Source: Bacteroidaceae bacterium (GTDB lineage Bacteria; Bacteroidota; Bacteroidia; Bacteroidales; Bacteroidaceae). Taken from it: a stretch of DNA of 64,000 nt. The position numbers were made by a program, and so were the translations under genes. The notes beneath the pieces were generated by a model that searched no databases, was not told where the DNA came from, and saw only the letters and a program-made list of their open reading frames with translations. The DNA lies in NCBI GenBank assembly GCA_017470425.1, contig JAFUYT010000034.1:1-64000 (forward strand). Reading direction: 5' to 3'. This document shows, one piece after another, positions 1-7,352 of this stretch. Each line of letters starts with the position of its first letter. Within the stretch, counting starts at the first letter, position 1.

Positions 1-201
1 CCTCCTTCCCCTTCTTTCTCCCGCCCCCTCCTGCCTTCCCCCTGCCCCCCGCCCCGTTTCCGGCGGTTCGTCCGTCGGCTCCTCCCTCCCTCGCGTACAT
101 TATTTATATAAAGGCACCCCAGAATAAGTGTACAAAATGTCCTCCAAAGATTAACAAATGTTAAAATCGGGGGGGGTAATGAAGCCGCCCTGTTAAAAAG
201 T
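1..201. other. Intergenic region with a polypyrimidine tract
   Basis: I see no credible gene here. Positions 1-57 are almost pure C/T on the + strand, and C/T-rich sequence continues to about 95. A short A/T-rich stretch follows (about 100-170), then a run of eight G near 170. The tract could be the end of an upstream intergenic repeat or could form unusual DNA structure. Nothing further can be supported. Confidence 0.4.
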
Positions 202-233
202 CTTGGCGGTTTGCCTGAAAGTCCGTACCTTTG
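202..233 (+). promoter_or_regulatory. Bacteroidetes-type promoter of the fimbrial locus
   Basis: TACCTTTG at 226-233 matches the Bacteroidetes -7 consensus TAnnTTTG. Twenty bases upstream is CTTG (202-205), one mismatch from the -33 TTTG. This predicts transcription starting near 240, about 165 bases ahead of the first gene. It is the only good promoter I found in front of the fimbrial genes. Confidence 0.6.
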
Positions 234-404
234 CAGCGAACAACAAATAAGGACTAAGAAGACCCTTTCAACTTGACCGCGTGAGCCAGAGCAACGAGGA
301 GGCCAAATGCCTTCCGGTAGTGAGCTACGGACTCCGCGGAAATCGCGAAACGGGCAACACGATACAAACTAACACCCGAGCCGCACGAAGGCAGAAAGTA
401 GCAG
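234..404 (+). promoter_or_regulatory. Long 5' leader, possibly structured
   Basis: There are about 165 nt of untranslated leader between the predicted start of transcription and the first ATG. Small stem-loops can be drawn, for example GGAGGC/GCCTTCC around 297-313 and GTAG/CTAC just after it. I recognise no known riboswitch in it. Regulation of the fimbrial operon through this leader is inference. Confidence 0.3.
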
Positions 405-1979
405 ATGAAGAATAGTAGAGGCATACGACTTTTGTGGACGCTGATTCTCATGGTGTGGGGATTGCCGGGCTGCTCCTTTGCTCTCGTCAAGGTGGCTCCG
501 CCGCCGGTCGTTGGTGTGTTATTGAGCGGCGATTTGCCGCTGGACACGCTTGGCTTCTACGACCGTTATCCCTTCATCCGTTTTGTGGGCAGTCAGGAGG
601 ATGCCAGCCTCGTGCAGCTGAGCGACGACGAGATCCTCGACCAGGCCGGAAAGGTAGTGTTCCGCGTGAACCGCTACGATGTCTTTACCAACGATTCCCT
701 TTTACATGAACTGGAGACACTCATCTTGCCCCGGATCAACCGGGACAGCCTGAGGCTGTGCCGTATCGTGGTGCGTGGTGCCGCGTCGCCCGAGGGTCCT
801 GTGCCCAACAACCGTATGCTCGGACGTCGTCGTGTGGCTACGCTCACTAATTTTTTACGCGCGCGTATGAGCGTGCCCGTGGACGAGCGCAACTTTACTA
901 CCGAGGCCGTCACCGAGGATTACCGCCTGTTGCTGACCATGATGCGGCGCGCCGCAGATCCCGACCTCGATGCCGTGCAGCGGCTCTGCAACCGCCACCT
1001 GCCCCGCTATGAATACACCCTTCTGAAGCGAGAACTGCAGCGCCTGCAGGGTGGCCGCCTCTGGCGCCGCCTCCTCAAGGACTACTTCCCCGAGCTGCGT
1101 GCAGCGAGGGTGGTGCTGTTCTTCGAAGAAGCTAAGCCCCAGAAGGAAACACCAGAAGCTATAGAAACGCCAGAAGCTCCAATGATTATAGAAGCTGTGG
1201 AAGTTCCGGAAACGCCAGAGCTCCCCCTTGCCCCCCGCGTCCTCAGCATCCCGCGCCGCGAGCTGCTCTCGGTGAAGACCAACCTGCTGTTGGATTTCGC
1301 CTATGTGCCGGGCTACGACCGGTGGTGTCCCATCCCCAACGTGGCCATCGAGTACTACCCGCTGCGGGGGCACTTCACGTATGGCGCCTCGCTGGACTTC
1401 CCCTGGTGGCAGCACTACAGCGACCATAAGTTCTTCCAGATCCGCAACTACCAGCTGGAGGCCCGCTATTATCTGCGTTCCGGCAGCATCGAGCGTCGCA
1501 CGCCCGGCGAGGGCGCCGCCTTCCGCGGACTCTACTTCTCTGCCTACGCACATGCCGCCCTCTTCGGTATCTGCTTCGATGCAGACCGTGGCTGGGAGGG
1601 TGAGGCGCTGGGCGGCGGCCTCGGCGTAGGCTATGTGCTGCCCCTCGGCCGCAAGGGCCACTGGCGCATGGAGTTCTCCGCGCAGGTCGGCGTCTTCTTC
1701 AGCGGCTACGACCCCTATCAGTACGAGAACCCCGTGAACCCCTACTACCGCGACGGCCTCTATTACTACAAGTGGACGGGCCGCAAGGCTGACTTCCGCG
1801 AGCGTCAGTACCGCTTCACGTGGTTCGGTCCCACCCGCGCGGGCATCACCATCTCCTATGACATCCTCTACCGGCGCTGGCGCAAGAAAAGCGAACGGCA
1901 GCTCCCCGCCAGCTCCATCGGCACCGAGGGATGGCGCGGCGCCAGCTTCCGAGACCACGAGCTCGTGGTGGAGGAGTGA
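405..1979 (+). CDS. DUF3575 outer-membrane protein, fimbrial locus
   Basis: A 524-residue exported protein. The N-terminus is hydrophobic (residues 8-27, ending GCSFA), consistent with a signal peptide. Residues about 90-240 form an alpha/beta region with GAASPEGP and an Arg-rich segment, resembling the OmpA-like part found before DUF3575. A Pro/Glu-rich linker (about 245-280, repeated ETPE) leads to the C-terminal DUF3575 region, starting near VKTNLLLDFAYVPG and rich in aromatic beta strands with YYPLRG and QLEARYYLR. DUF3575 proteins commonly open Bacteroidales fimbrillin clusters. I infer an outer-membrane role in assembly or anchoring of the pili encoded downstream. The family assignment is good; the molecular role is unproven. 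Confidence 0.8.
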   Translation: MKNSRGIRLLWTLILMVWGLPGCSFALVKVAPPPVVGVLLSGDLPLDTLGFYDRYPFIRFVGSQEDASLVQLSDDEILDQAGKVVFRVNRYDVFTNDSLLHELETLILPRINRDSLRLCRIVVRGAASPEGPVPNNRMLGRRRVATLTNFLRARMSVPVDERNFTTEAVTEDYRLLLTMMRRAADPDLDAVQRLCNRHLPRYEYTLLKRELQRLQGGRLWRRLLKDYFPELRAARVVLFFEEAKPQKETPEAIETPEAPMIIEAVEVPETPELPLAPRVLSIPRRELLSVKTNLLLDFAYVPGYDRWCPIPNVAIEYYPLRGHFTYGASLDFPWWQHYSDHKFFQIRNYQLEARYYLRSGSIERRTPGEGAAFRGLYFSAYAHAALFGICFDADRGWEGEALGGGLGVGYVLPLGRKGHWRMEFSAQVGVFFSGYDPYQYENPVNPYYRDGLYYYKWTGRKADFRERQYRFTWFGPTRAGITISYDILYRRWRKKSERQLPASSIGTEGWRGASFRDHELVVEE

Positions 1980-1995
1980 GGAATGAAGAATCCTT

Positions 1996-2043
1996 CGAAA
2001 TATCGAAATATCGAAATAACGAAATGCCGAAATAACGAAATAT
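1996..2043. repeat. 8-bp tandem repeat, CGAAATAT type
   Basis: Six head-to-tail 8-bp units (CGAAATAT, CGAAATAT, CGAAATAA, CGAAATGC, CGAAATAA, CGAAATAT) fill the gap between the DUF3575 and DUF5119 genes. They lie between genes, so copy-number change would alter spacing or a leader rather than a reading frame. Confidence 0.85.
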
Positions 2044-2068
2044 CGAGAATTAAGAATTGAAAACTGAA

Positions 2069-3292
2069 ATGAGATTGAATAGAATCATAGCAAACGTGAC
2101 AGTACTACTTCAGAGCATCCGTTCTGAAGCACGCCGTTTACTATGCATTCTTTCCATCTTTCAATTTTTCAGTCTTTCAATTTTATCAACCTCCTGCGAA
2201 CGCAAGCCGCTGCTCCACCTCTACGACGAGGGCGATGTGTCGCTCGATCTGCCCATCGTGGATCTCGACCTCCAGGTCTATTGGGACTACGAGATCGGCT
2301 ACGACATCACCTACGACTGGCGCGCCGAGTGGTACTACGGCTGGGACGAGACCGACCAGTCCATCTTCGGTCCCATCGGCTACACCGAGCCCAGCATCTT
2401 CGAGCTGCGCCGCTACTACACCGGCGACACACCCCTGGCACCCCACAACAGCGTCCTCGCCACCACCATCGCCGGCCACAGCTTCCAAGGGCAGTACGAA
2501 TGGGGCTTCTGGGACATCCTCGTATGGAACCAGGTCTATACCCTCGACGGCGTGCAGAGCCTCCACTTCGACGAGGAGAGCACCCTCGACCAGGTCACCG
2601 CCTACACCAACCCCTCCATGCACGCCTCCCGCTACCACGCACCCCGCTACACGCAGGCCTTCTACGAGCCCGAGCCCCTCTTTGCCGCCTACGACCGCGC
2701 CATCGAGATCAACCGCAACCTCGACGGCTTCATCTTCGACGAGGAGCGCAACGTGTGGGTCAAGACACTCGGCATGGAACTCCTCCCCATCACCTATATA
2801 TACCTCCCGCAGATCATCCTGCACCACAACAACGGGCGCATCACCTCCGTGCAGGGCGACGGCAACATCTCCGGGATGGCACGCACCACCGTCGTCAACA
2901 CCGGCCAGGCCGGCCCCGACGCCATCGCCGTCTATTTCCACACCCGCATGAAGCCGCACTGCGACAAGGCCGGTGAGGATGTCGATATCATCGGCGGGCG
3001 CCTCATGACCTTCGGCATCACCAACACCGCCGCCAACCGCATCTCGCGCGCCGACGACCTCGCGGATGCCAACCGTCACTACCTCGACGTGACGATGCAG
3101 TTCAACAACGGCATGGACTCCACCTTCGTCTTCGACGTCACCCGCCAGGTGCGTCAGCGCTACAAGGGCGGCGTCATCACCGTGGAGCTCGACATGGACA
3201 CCGTCCCCATCCCCCGCCGCCGCGGCGGCTCCGGCTTCGACGCCGTCGTCAAGGACTTCGAGGATGGCGGCACACACGAATTTGAAATGTAA
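2069..3292 (+). CDS. DUF5119 fimbrial-locus lipoprotein
   Basis: About 407 residues. A hydrophobic leader ends in the lipobox LSTSC followed by ERK, so this is a predicted lipoprotein. The mature part begins LLHLYDEGDVSLDLP and carries the Tyr/Trp/Asp-rich strands of DUF5119, a family that sits next to DUF3575 and fimbrillin genes in Bacteroidales. The frame opens with TTG at 2057; I chose the first ATG, at 2069. The DNA coding for the signal sequence (about 2145-2190) is made of repeated CTTTCAATTT-like words, as if an intergenic repeat had been taken into the gene. A role as pilus anchor or accessory subunit is inferred from position and family only. Confidence 0.75.
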   Translation: MRLNRIIANVTVLLQSIRSEARRLLCILSIFQFFSLSILSTSCERKPLLHLYDEGDVSLDLPIVDLDLQVYWDYEIGYDITYDWRAEWYYGWDETDQSIFGPIGYTEPSIFELRRYYTGDTPLAPHNSVLATTIAGHSFQGQYEWGFWDILVWNQVYTLDGVQSLHFDEESTLDQVTAYTNPSMHASRYHAPRYTQAFYEPEPLFAAYDRAIEINRNLDGFIFDEERNVWVKTLGMELLPITYIYLPQIILHHNNGRITSVQGDGNISGMARTTVVNTGQAGPDAIAVYFHTRMKPHCDKAGEDVDIIGGRLMTFGITNTAANRISRADDLADANRHYLDVTMQFNNGMDSTFVFDVTRQVRQRYKGGVITVELDMDTVPIPRRRGGSGFDAVVKDFEDGGTHEFEM

Positions 3293-3298
3293 CTCTCA

Positions 3299-4627
3299 CA
3301 TAAATTACTCATAAATTAAGCCATAAATTATTCATAAATTAAAAGTTACATAAATTAGAAGATACACCAAGAGTAAATAATTCATGATCAATTCGTGATT
3401 AAATTCATGGATAATTCATGTAAAACATAAAACCTTCTCACACAAATTACTCATAAATTAAGCCATAAATTATTCATAAATTAAAAGAAACACTTGAGAT
3501 AATAATTCATGATCAATTCGTGATTAAATTCATGGATAATTCATGTAAAACATAAAACCTCTCTCTCACACAAATTACTCGTAAATTTAACCATAAATTA
3601 CTCATAAATTAAAGATACAAATATATGAACCCTAAGGACTATTCAGATATTGTGTACAATGTAATTGGCGCAGCCATGAAAGTTCACAGCGAACTGAACT
3701 GGGGGCTATTGGAGCCGCTTTATACTGAAGCACTCCACATGGAACTGGAAGAATGTGGCATCCCCAACGAAATGGAAGCCCATCTGCCATGCTATTACAA
3801 AGACAAGCAGATGAAGAAATCCTACCAACCAGACCTATCTGTCGAGGGGATCATTATTGAACTGAAATCCACGAGTGACCTGATTCCTGCACACCGGGCA
3901 CAACTCTTCAACTATATGCGACTGACCAAGTCGCCCATCGGGCTTCTGATTAACTTCGGAAGAAAAAGCCTTCAAGGCGAACGATATGCCTATTTAGAAG
4001 AAACAAACGAATGTGTGCTTCTTGACCGAAACATGAATATGCTCTATCCGGCCGACTCTGAACCGGACACCGATGACTATTGGAGATTCATGGAAGAGGA
4101 GCAGAGCTACATAAATAATCATTCATGATCCATTCAAGAAAAATAATTCATGATCAATTCGTGATTAAATTCATGGATAATTCATGTAAAACATAAAAAC
4201 TTCTCACACAAATTACTCATAAATTAAGCCATAAATTATTCATAAATTAAAAGAAACACTTGAGAAAATAATTCATGATTAATTTGTGATTAAATTCATG
4301 GATAATTCATGTAAAACATAAAACCTCTCTCTCACATAAATTACTCATAAATTAAGCCATAAATTATTCATAAATTAAAAGAAATACTTGAGATAATAAT
4401 TCATGATCAATTCGTGATAAAATTCATGGATAATTCATGTAAAACATAAAACCTTCTCACAAATTACTCATAAATTAAACCATAAATTATTCATAAATTA
4501 AAAGATACACTTGAGAAAATAATTCATGATCAATTCGTGATTAAATTCATGGATAATTCATGTAAAACATAAACCTCTCTCTCACATAAATTACTCATAA
4601 ATTAAGCCATAAATTATTCATAAATTT
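3299..4627. repeat. Array of long imperfect hairpin repeats around a nuclease-like gene
   Basis: Seven left arms start at 3299, 3441, 3569, 4207, 4335, 4458 and 4585; six right arms start at 3378, 3503, 4144, 4269, 4397 and 4520. Each arm is 43 bp. The left arm is built from CATAAATTA copies spaced 10-12 bp. The right arm is built from AATTCATG/AATTCGTG copies and is close to the reverse complement of the left arm: 31 of 43 positions pair. The loop is normally about 20 nt (36 nt in the first unit) and neighbouring units are separated by about 20 nt. In the third unit the loop holds the GxxExxY gene. The last unit lacks its right arm. The array interrupts the fimbrial locus between the DUF5119 gene and the first fimbrillin. 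Confidence 0.9.
3625..4128 (+). CDS. GxxExxY family protein, PD-(D/E)XK nuclease-like
   Basis: 167 residues, starting IGAAMKVHSEL before the signature GLLEPLY (residues 27-33), which is the GxxExxY motif. The nuclease-fold motif is complete: D70 in YQPDL, then E79-L-K81 in IIIELKS, the D-x8-ExK spacing of this family. QLFNYMRLTKSPIGLLINFG (residues 93-112) is the typical conserved core end. The protein continues about 50 residues past that core, longer than I remember for the family, and ends in an acidic tail. The gene lies within the loop of a long hairpin repeat, and its stop codon overlaps repeat-like sequence (ATTCATGATC). Family members are common but, to my knowledge, functionally uncharacterised. 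Nuclease activity is predicted, not shown. Confidence 0.85.
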   Translation: MNPKDYSDIVYNVIGAAMKVHSELNWGLLEPLYTEALHMELEECGIPNEMEAHLPCYYKDKQMKKSYQPDLSVEGIIIELKSTSDLIPAHRAQLFNYMRLTKSPIGLLINFGRKSLQGERYAYLEETNECVLLDRNMNMLYPADSEPDTDDYWRFMEEEQSYINNHS

Positions 4628-4791
4628 AATTTTCCGCGGCCACCGCGACGACGAACCAGACAGACAACAACGCCCAGCGATTTCCGTGCCTTTGCGCACC
4701 CTGACCGCGACATTCCGCGGTCCCGATCAAACCAGATCAAAGTACAAAACAATTTTTAATTCATTTATTTATTCACCAAATTCAAATCATT
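4628..4791 (+). promoter_or_regulatory. Upstream region of the first fimbrillin, weak promoter candidate
   Basis: Past the repeat array the DNA becomes GC-rich, with CCGCGG at two places, then A/T-rich just before the gene. TGCCTTTG at 4687-4694 is one base from the -7 consensus, but I see no TTTG at the expected distance upstream. A separate promoter for the fimbrillin is plausible, not established. Confidence 0.35.
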
Positions 4792-6690
4792 ATGAAAACA
4801 AAGTATTTTTTCCTCGCAGCCCTCGGCGCCCTCGCGCTGACCAGCTGCGTCAATGACGAGTTCGTCGGAGCTGACAGCTCGCCGGCCGCTGAGGCTGCTG
4901 ACGGTGCCATCAACTTCGGATTCAATTTCCAAAATGTCACTCGTGCTGACCAAGTGGGTGTTGATGCTGCCACCACTCTGCAGAACCAGTTTATCGTCTA
5001 TGGAACCAAGCATGCTTCCGCTGAAGCAGCTGATGCAAGTAACGATGAAGTCGTATTCCAGAACTATGTAGTAGAATATGAGGAAAATTCAGCTGGTCAC
5101 ACGGCATCCAATACTCACAACTGGGAGTATGTTGGAAAGACTCATTATGATGCAGCGAAAGTATCCCCAGCTATCACAGGTTCTCAGGCTATTAAGTATT
5201 GGGACTACAGTGCAGTTCAGGGTTACACTTTCTACGGAATTGCATCAAAGGCTGACATCGCAACTAACAACAAGGTTACTGTTACTAAGACAACCACAGG
5301 TACTACCGTTTATGACAAGGGTTATAGTGTTGTGCTGTCTTCTGGTGCTAATTTGGATCAGTTGTTCGTCGCTGACCGTAAGCCTGTTGCAAAGACAGAC
5401 TTCAACAAGCCTGTAACGCTGACCTTCCGCAACTTTGGTGCACGTGTCCGTGTTGGTTTCTATGAGACTATTCCCGGATACACGGTTACTATTAACAAGT
5501 TTTATGCAGATGATGATGCAGCTACAGCTATCACATCATTTGCACCGATGGCTGACGCTAAGACGACTTTTACGGCTGCCCTGCAAAACATCAGTACAAC
5601 TCCTACTTCTCCGGCAACAAACACAATGACCGTTTCATATTATGATAATACTGATGCTTCTATTGAGAATCATGTTAAATTAACGGCCTCAACTGTTGAT
5701 TACGATTACAATTTTGCACTTGGAAATGGTGTTGTAGGTTCAGTGCTGGGAACTTCAGCAGCTTCACCGACATGGGACAACAGCGGCAATTACACCACTG
5801 TTTATCCATTTGAGGCAAATACCAACCCCATGCTGATAAAGGTCGATTATACTCTAACAGCAGAGGATGGTGCTAGCGAGACTATTGTGGTTCAAGGTGC
5901 TAATGTGGTGGTACCCACTCAGTACGTTAAATGGAAGAGCAACTTTGCCTATACCTATCTTTTCAAGATTAGCGACAACACGAATGGCACGACAGATGGT
6001 ACGACACAGGGACTCTATCCCATTACCTTTGATGCCGTTACTGTTGCTGTTGCTGATGATAATACTCAGGAGACAGTTACTACCTTTGAGGATTATTCAG
6101 TCACGACCTATGCTAATGGTTCCAAGGTTACAACCAATGATGAATATAAGGCTGGAGAAGATATTTATGTTGTAAAGACCAACAATTCTACGGGTGCTGT
6201 TATAGCTCCAACTGCTATTGGAGCGTCAGCTAACAATGCACAAGTATATGTTGCTACGACTACTGGTGATGTTATCTCGGAAGCTACAGTTAAGGCTCGT
6301 CTCACAGGTTCTCCCAATGGCATTACTTTAACAGCTACGACATCGGACGAAATCGCTACACTTGTGCAGAATGTTCCTGCTGCAGATGGTACTAATTATG
6401 ACTTCGGCACTAATGGTGCTGTTAAGTTTACACCTTCACCTGCTGCAGCCGCTACCTATGTATATGTGTTTACTCGCACGGCTAATGTAGCCCCAGGTTA
6501 TAATCCTGTTGGTTCTGGTACATATAGTGGTGGCACGACTTACTATTTCAAGACTACAGGCGATGTTTATTATCCTGCTGAGGGTATCAATGCAGGAAAC
6601 TTCGATACCTACAAGGCAAGTCTATATACTCAGACTTCTGCCGGTACAGCTGGAGAATATGATATCAAGGTCATAAAGGTTAATCCCTAA
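4792..6690 (+). CDS. Fimbrillin-family lipoprotein 1
   Basis: 632 residues. The signal peptide ends in the lipobox ALTSC (C19). NVTRAD follows, with Arg51 in the position where fimbrillin precursors are cut by an Arg-specific protease before strand-exchange assembly. The body has the hallmarks shared with the other subunits here: IKYWDYSA, FRNFGARVRVGFYETIPGY and YTYLFKISDNTNG. It is closely similar in layout to the protein at 7353, a likely tandem duplicate. A/T content looks higher than in neighbours, especially past 5000. The expected role is a pilus stalk or accessory subunit on the outer membrane. Which subunit is stalk and which is tip cannot be read from sequence alone. Confidence 0.8.
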   Translation: MKTKYFFLAALGALALTSCVNDEFVGADSSPAAEAADGAINFGFNFQNVTRADQVGVDAATTLQNQFIVYGTKHASAEAADASNDEVVFQNYVVEYEENSAGHTASNTHNWEYVGKTHYDAAKVSPAITGSQAIKYWDYSAVQGYTFYGIASKADIATNNKVTVTKTTTGTTVYDKGYSVVLSSGANLDQLFVADRKPVAKTDFNKPVTLTFRNFGARVRVGFYETIPGYTVTINKFYADDDAATAITSFAPMADAKTTFTAALQNISTTPTSPATNTMTVSYYDNTDASIENHVKLTASTVDYDYNFALGNGVVGSVLGTSAASPTWDNSGNYTTVYPFEANTNPMLIKVDYTLTAEDGASETIVVQGANVVVPTQYVKWKSNFAYTYLFKISDNTNGTTDGTTQGLYPITFDAVTVAVADDNTQETVTTFEDYSVTTYANGSKVTTNDEYKAGEDIYVVKTNNSTGAVIAPTAIGASANNAQVYVATTTGDVISEATVKARLTGSPNGITLTATTSDEIATLVQNVPAADGTNYDFGTNGAVKFTPSPAAAATYVYVFTRTANVAPGYNPVGSGTYSGGTTYYFKTTGDVYYPAEGINAGNFDTYKASLYTQTSAGTAGEYDIKVIKVNP

Positions 6691-6764
6691 TCACTCCACA
6701 TCCCCGAATCTATGTCAAAACAGAGCGTATCACTCATGATTTGACACTACGATGAGCAACAGAA

Positions 6765-6793
6765 GCCTACCGAGGTTCGACTCCTCGGTAGGC
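6765..6793 (+). other. Perfect 11-bp hairpin with a tRNA T-loop
   Basis: GCCTACCGAGG (6765-6775) and CCTCGGTAGGC (6783-6793) pair perfectly around the 7-nt loop TTCGACT. GGTTCGACTCC is a canonical tRNA T-arm/B-box sequence, but there is no D arm or anticodon arm, and the 5' acceptor-like strand abuts the T stem. It has no T tract, so it is a poor intrinsic terminator. It lies between the first fimbrillin and the BRO-type gene. Confidence 0.7.
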
Positions 6794-6853
6794 AACAAAG
6801 AAAAAGACAGCATGAGGCCGGTGCCTCGGAAGAAAGGAATAAAAATACACTCG

Positions 6854-7303
6854 ATGAGCAGGAAAGAAGCATTAAAACTGTTTGAAGACAGGAAAGTCCG
6901 CGTCGCCTGGGACGACGAACTGGAGAAATGGTATTTCTCCATCGTGGATGTATGTGGTATTCTTACTGAAAGTAAAGATGCCCTAACCGCTCGTAAGTAT
7001 TGGAATAAACTGAAGCAGAGACTGAAAGAGGAAGGAAATGAAACGGTGACAAATTGTCACCAGTTGAAACTTCATGCCGCCGATGGTAAGATGCGTCTCA
7101 CGGATGTCGCAGACACCGAGCAACTCTTCCGCATCATGACCAATGTGGAACTCCTGTTAAACTCGCTCGCCGAGGCCTCTGCTACTGAAATCTCCAAGCA
7201 AGAGAATCCCAAAGGATTCACTCGTAATGCCGACGTGGCTAAGCGTGGTGGCCAGGTGGCAAAAGCTGCCCGCAATCAGTTGGAGACTCAACTTGGCCAT
7301 TAA
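6854..7303 (+). CDS. BRO-N/DinD-type protein with an internal deletion
   Basis: 149 residues. MSRKEALKLF, VAWDDELEKWYFSIVDV, KYWNKLKQRLKEEGNE and HAADGKMRLTDVADTEQLFRI form the N-terminal BRO domain found in phage antirepressor-like and DinD-like proteins. Directly after LFRI (residue 94) comes MTNVELLLNSLAEASATEIS, which in full-length relatives of nearly 300 residues is, as I remember it, the C-terminal end. The middle appears to be missing while the frame is kept. The frame is open from 6752, but that part runs through a hairpin, so I prefer 6854 (alternative 6812). The gene stands alone between two fimbrillin genes and looks like an insertion remnant. Any DNA binding is inferred. Confidence 0.65.
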   Translation: MSRKEALKLFEDRKVRVAWDDELEKWYFSIVDVCGILTESKDALTARKYWNKLKQRLKEEGNETVTNCHQLKLHAADGKMRLTDVADTEQLFRIMTNVELLLNSLAEASATEISKQENPKGFTRNADVAKRGGQVAKAARNQLETQLGH

Positions 7304-7352
7304 GCACAGACGATTAATTAATATGAATAACAAATATCAATTTTACACAGTT

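Noticed and set aside
1..95. Coding sequence at the window start
   Set aside because: Almost pure C/T composition and no reading frame with protein-like content.
234..404. A known riboswitch in the fimbrial leader
   Set aside because: No conserved core of a cobalamin, SAM, TPP, FMN or cyclic-di-GMP riboswitch could be recognised.
3299..4627. CRISPR array around the nuclease-like gene
   Set aside because: The whole 123-142 bp unit is repeated, including the stretches between hairpins; there are no unique spacers.
6765..6793. A tRNA gene
   Set aside because: Only a T-arm-like hairpin is present; there is no D arm, anticodon arm or full acceptor layout.
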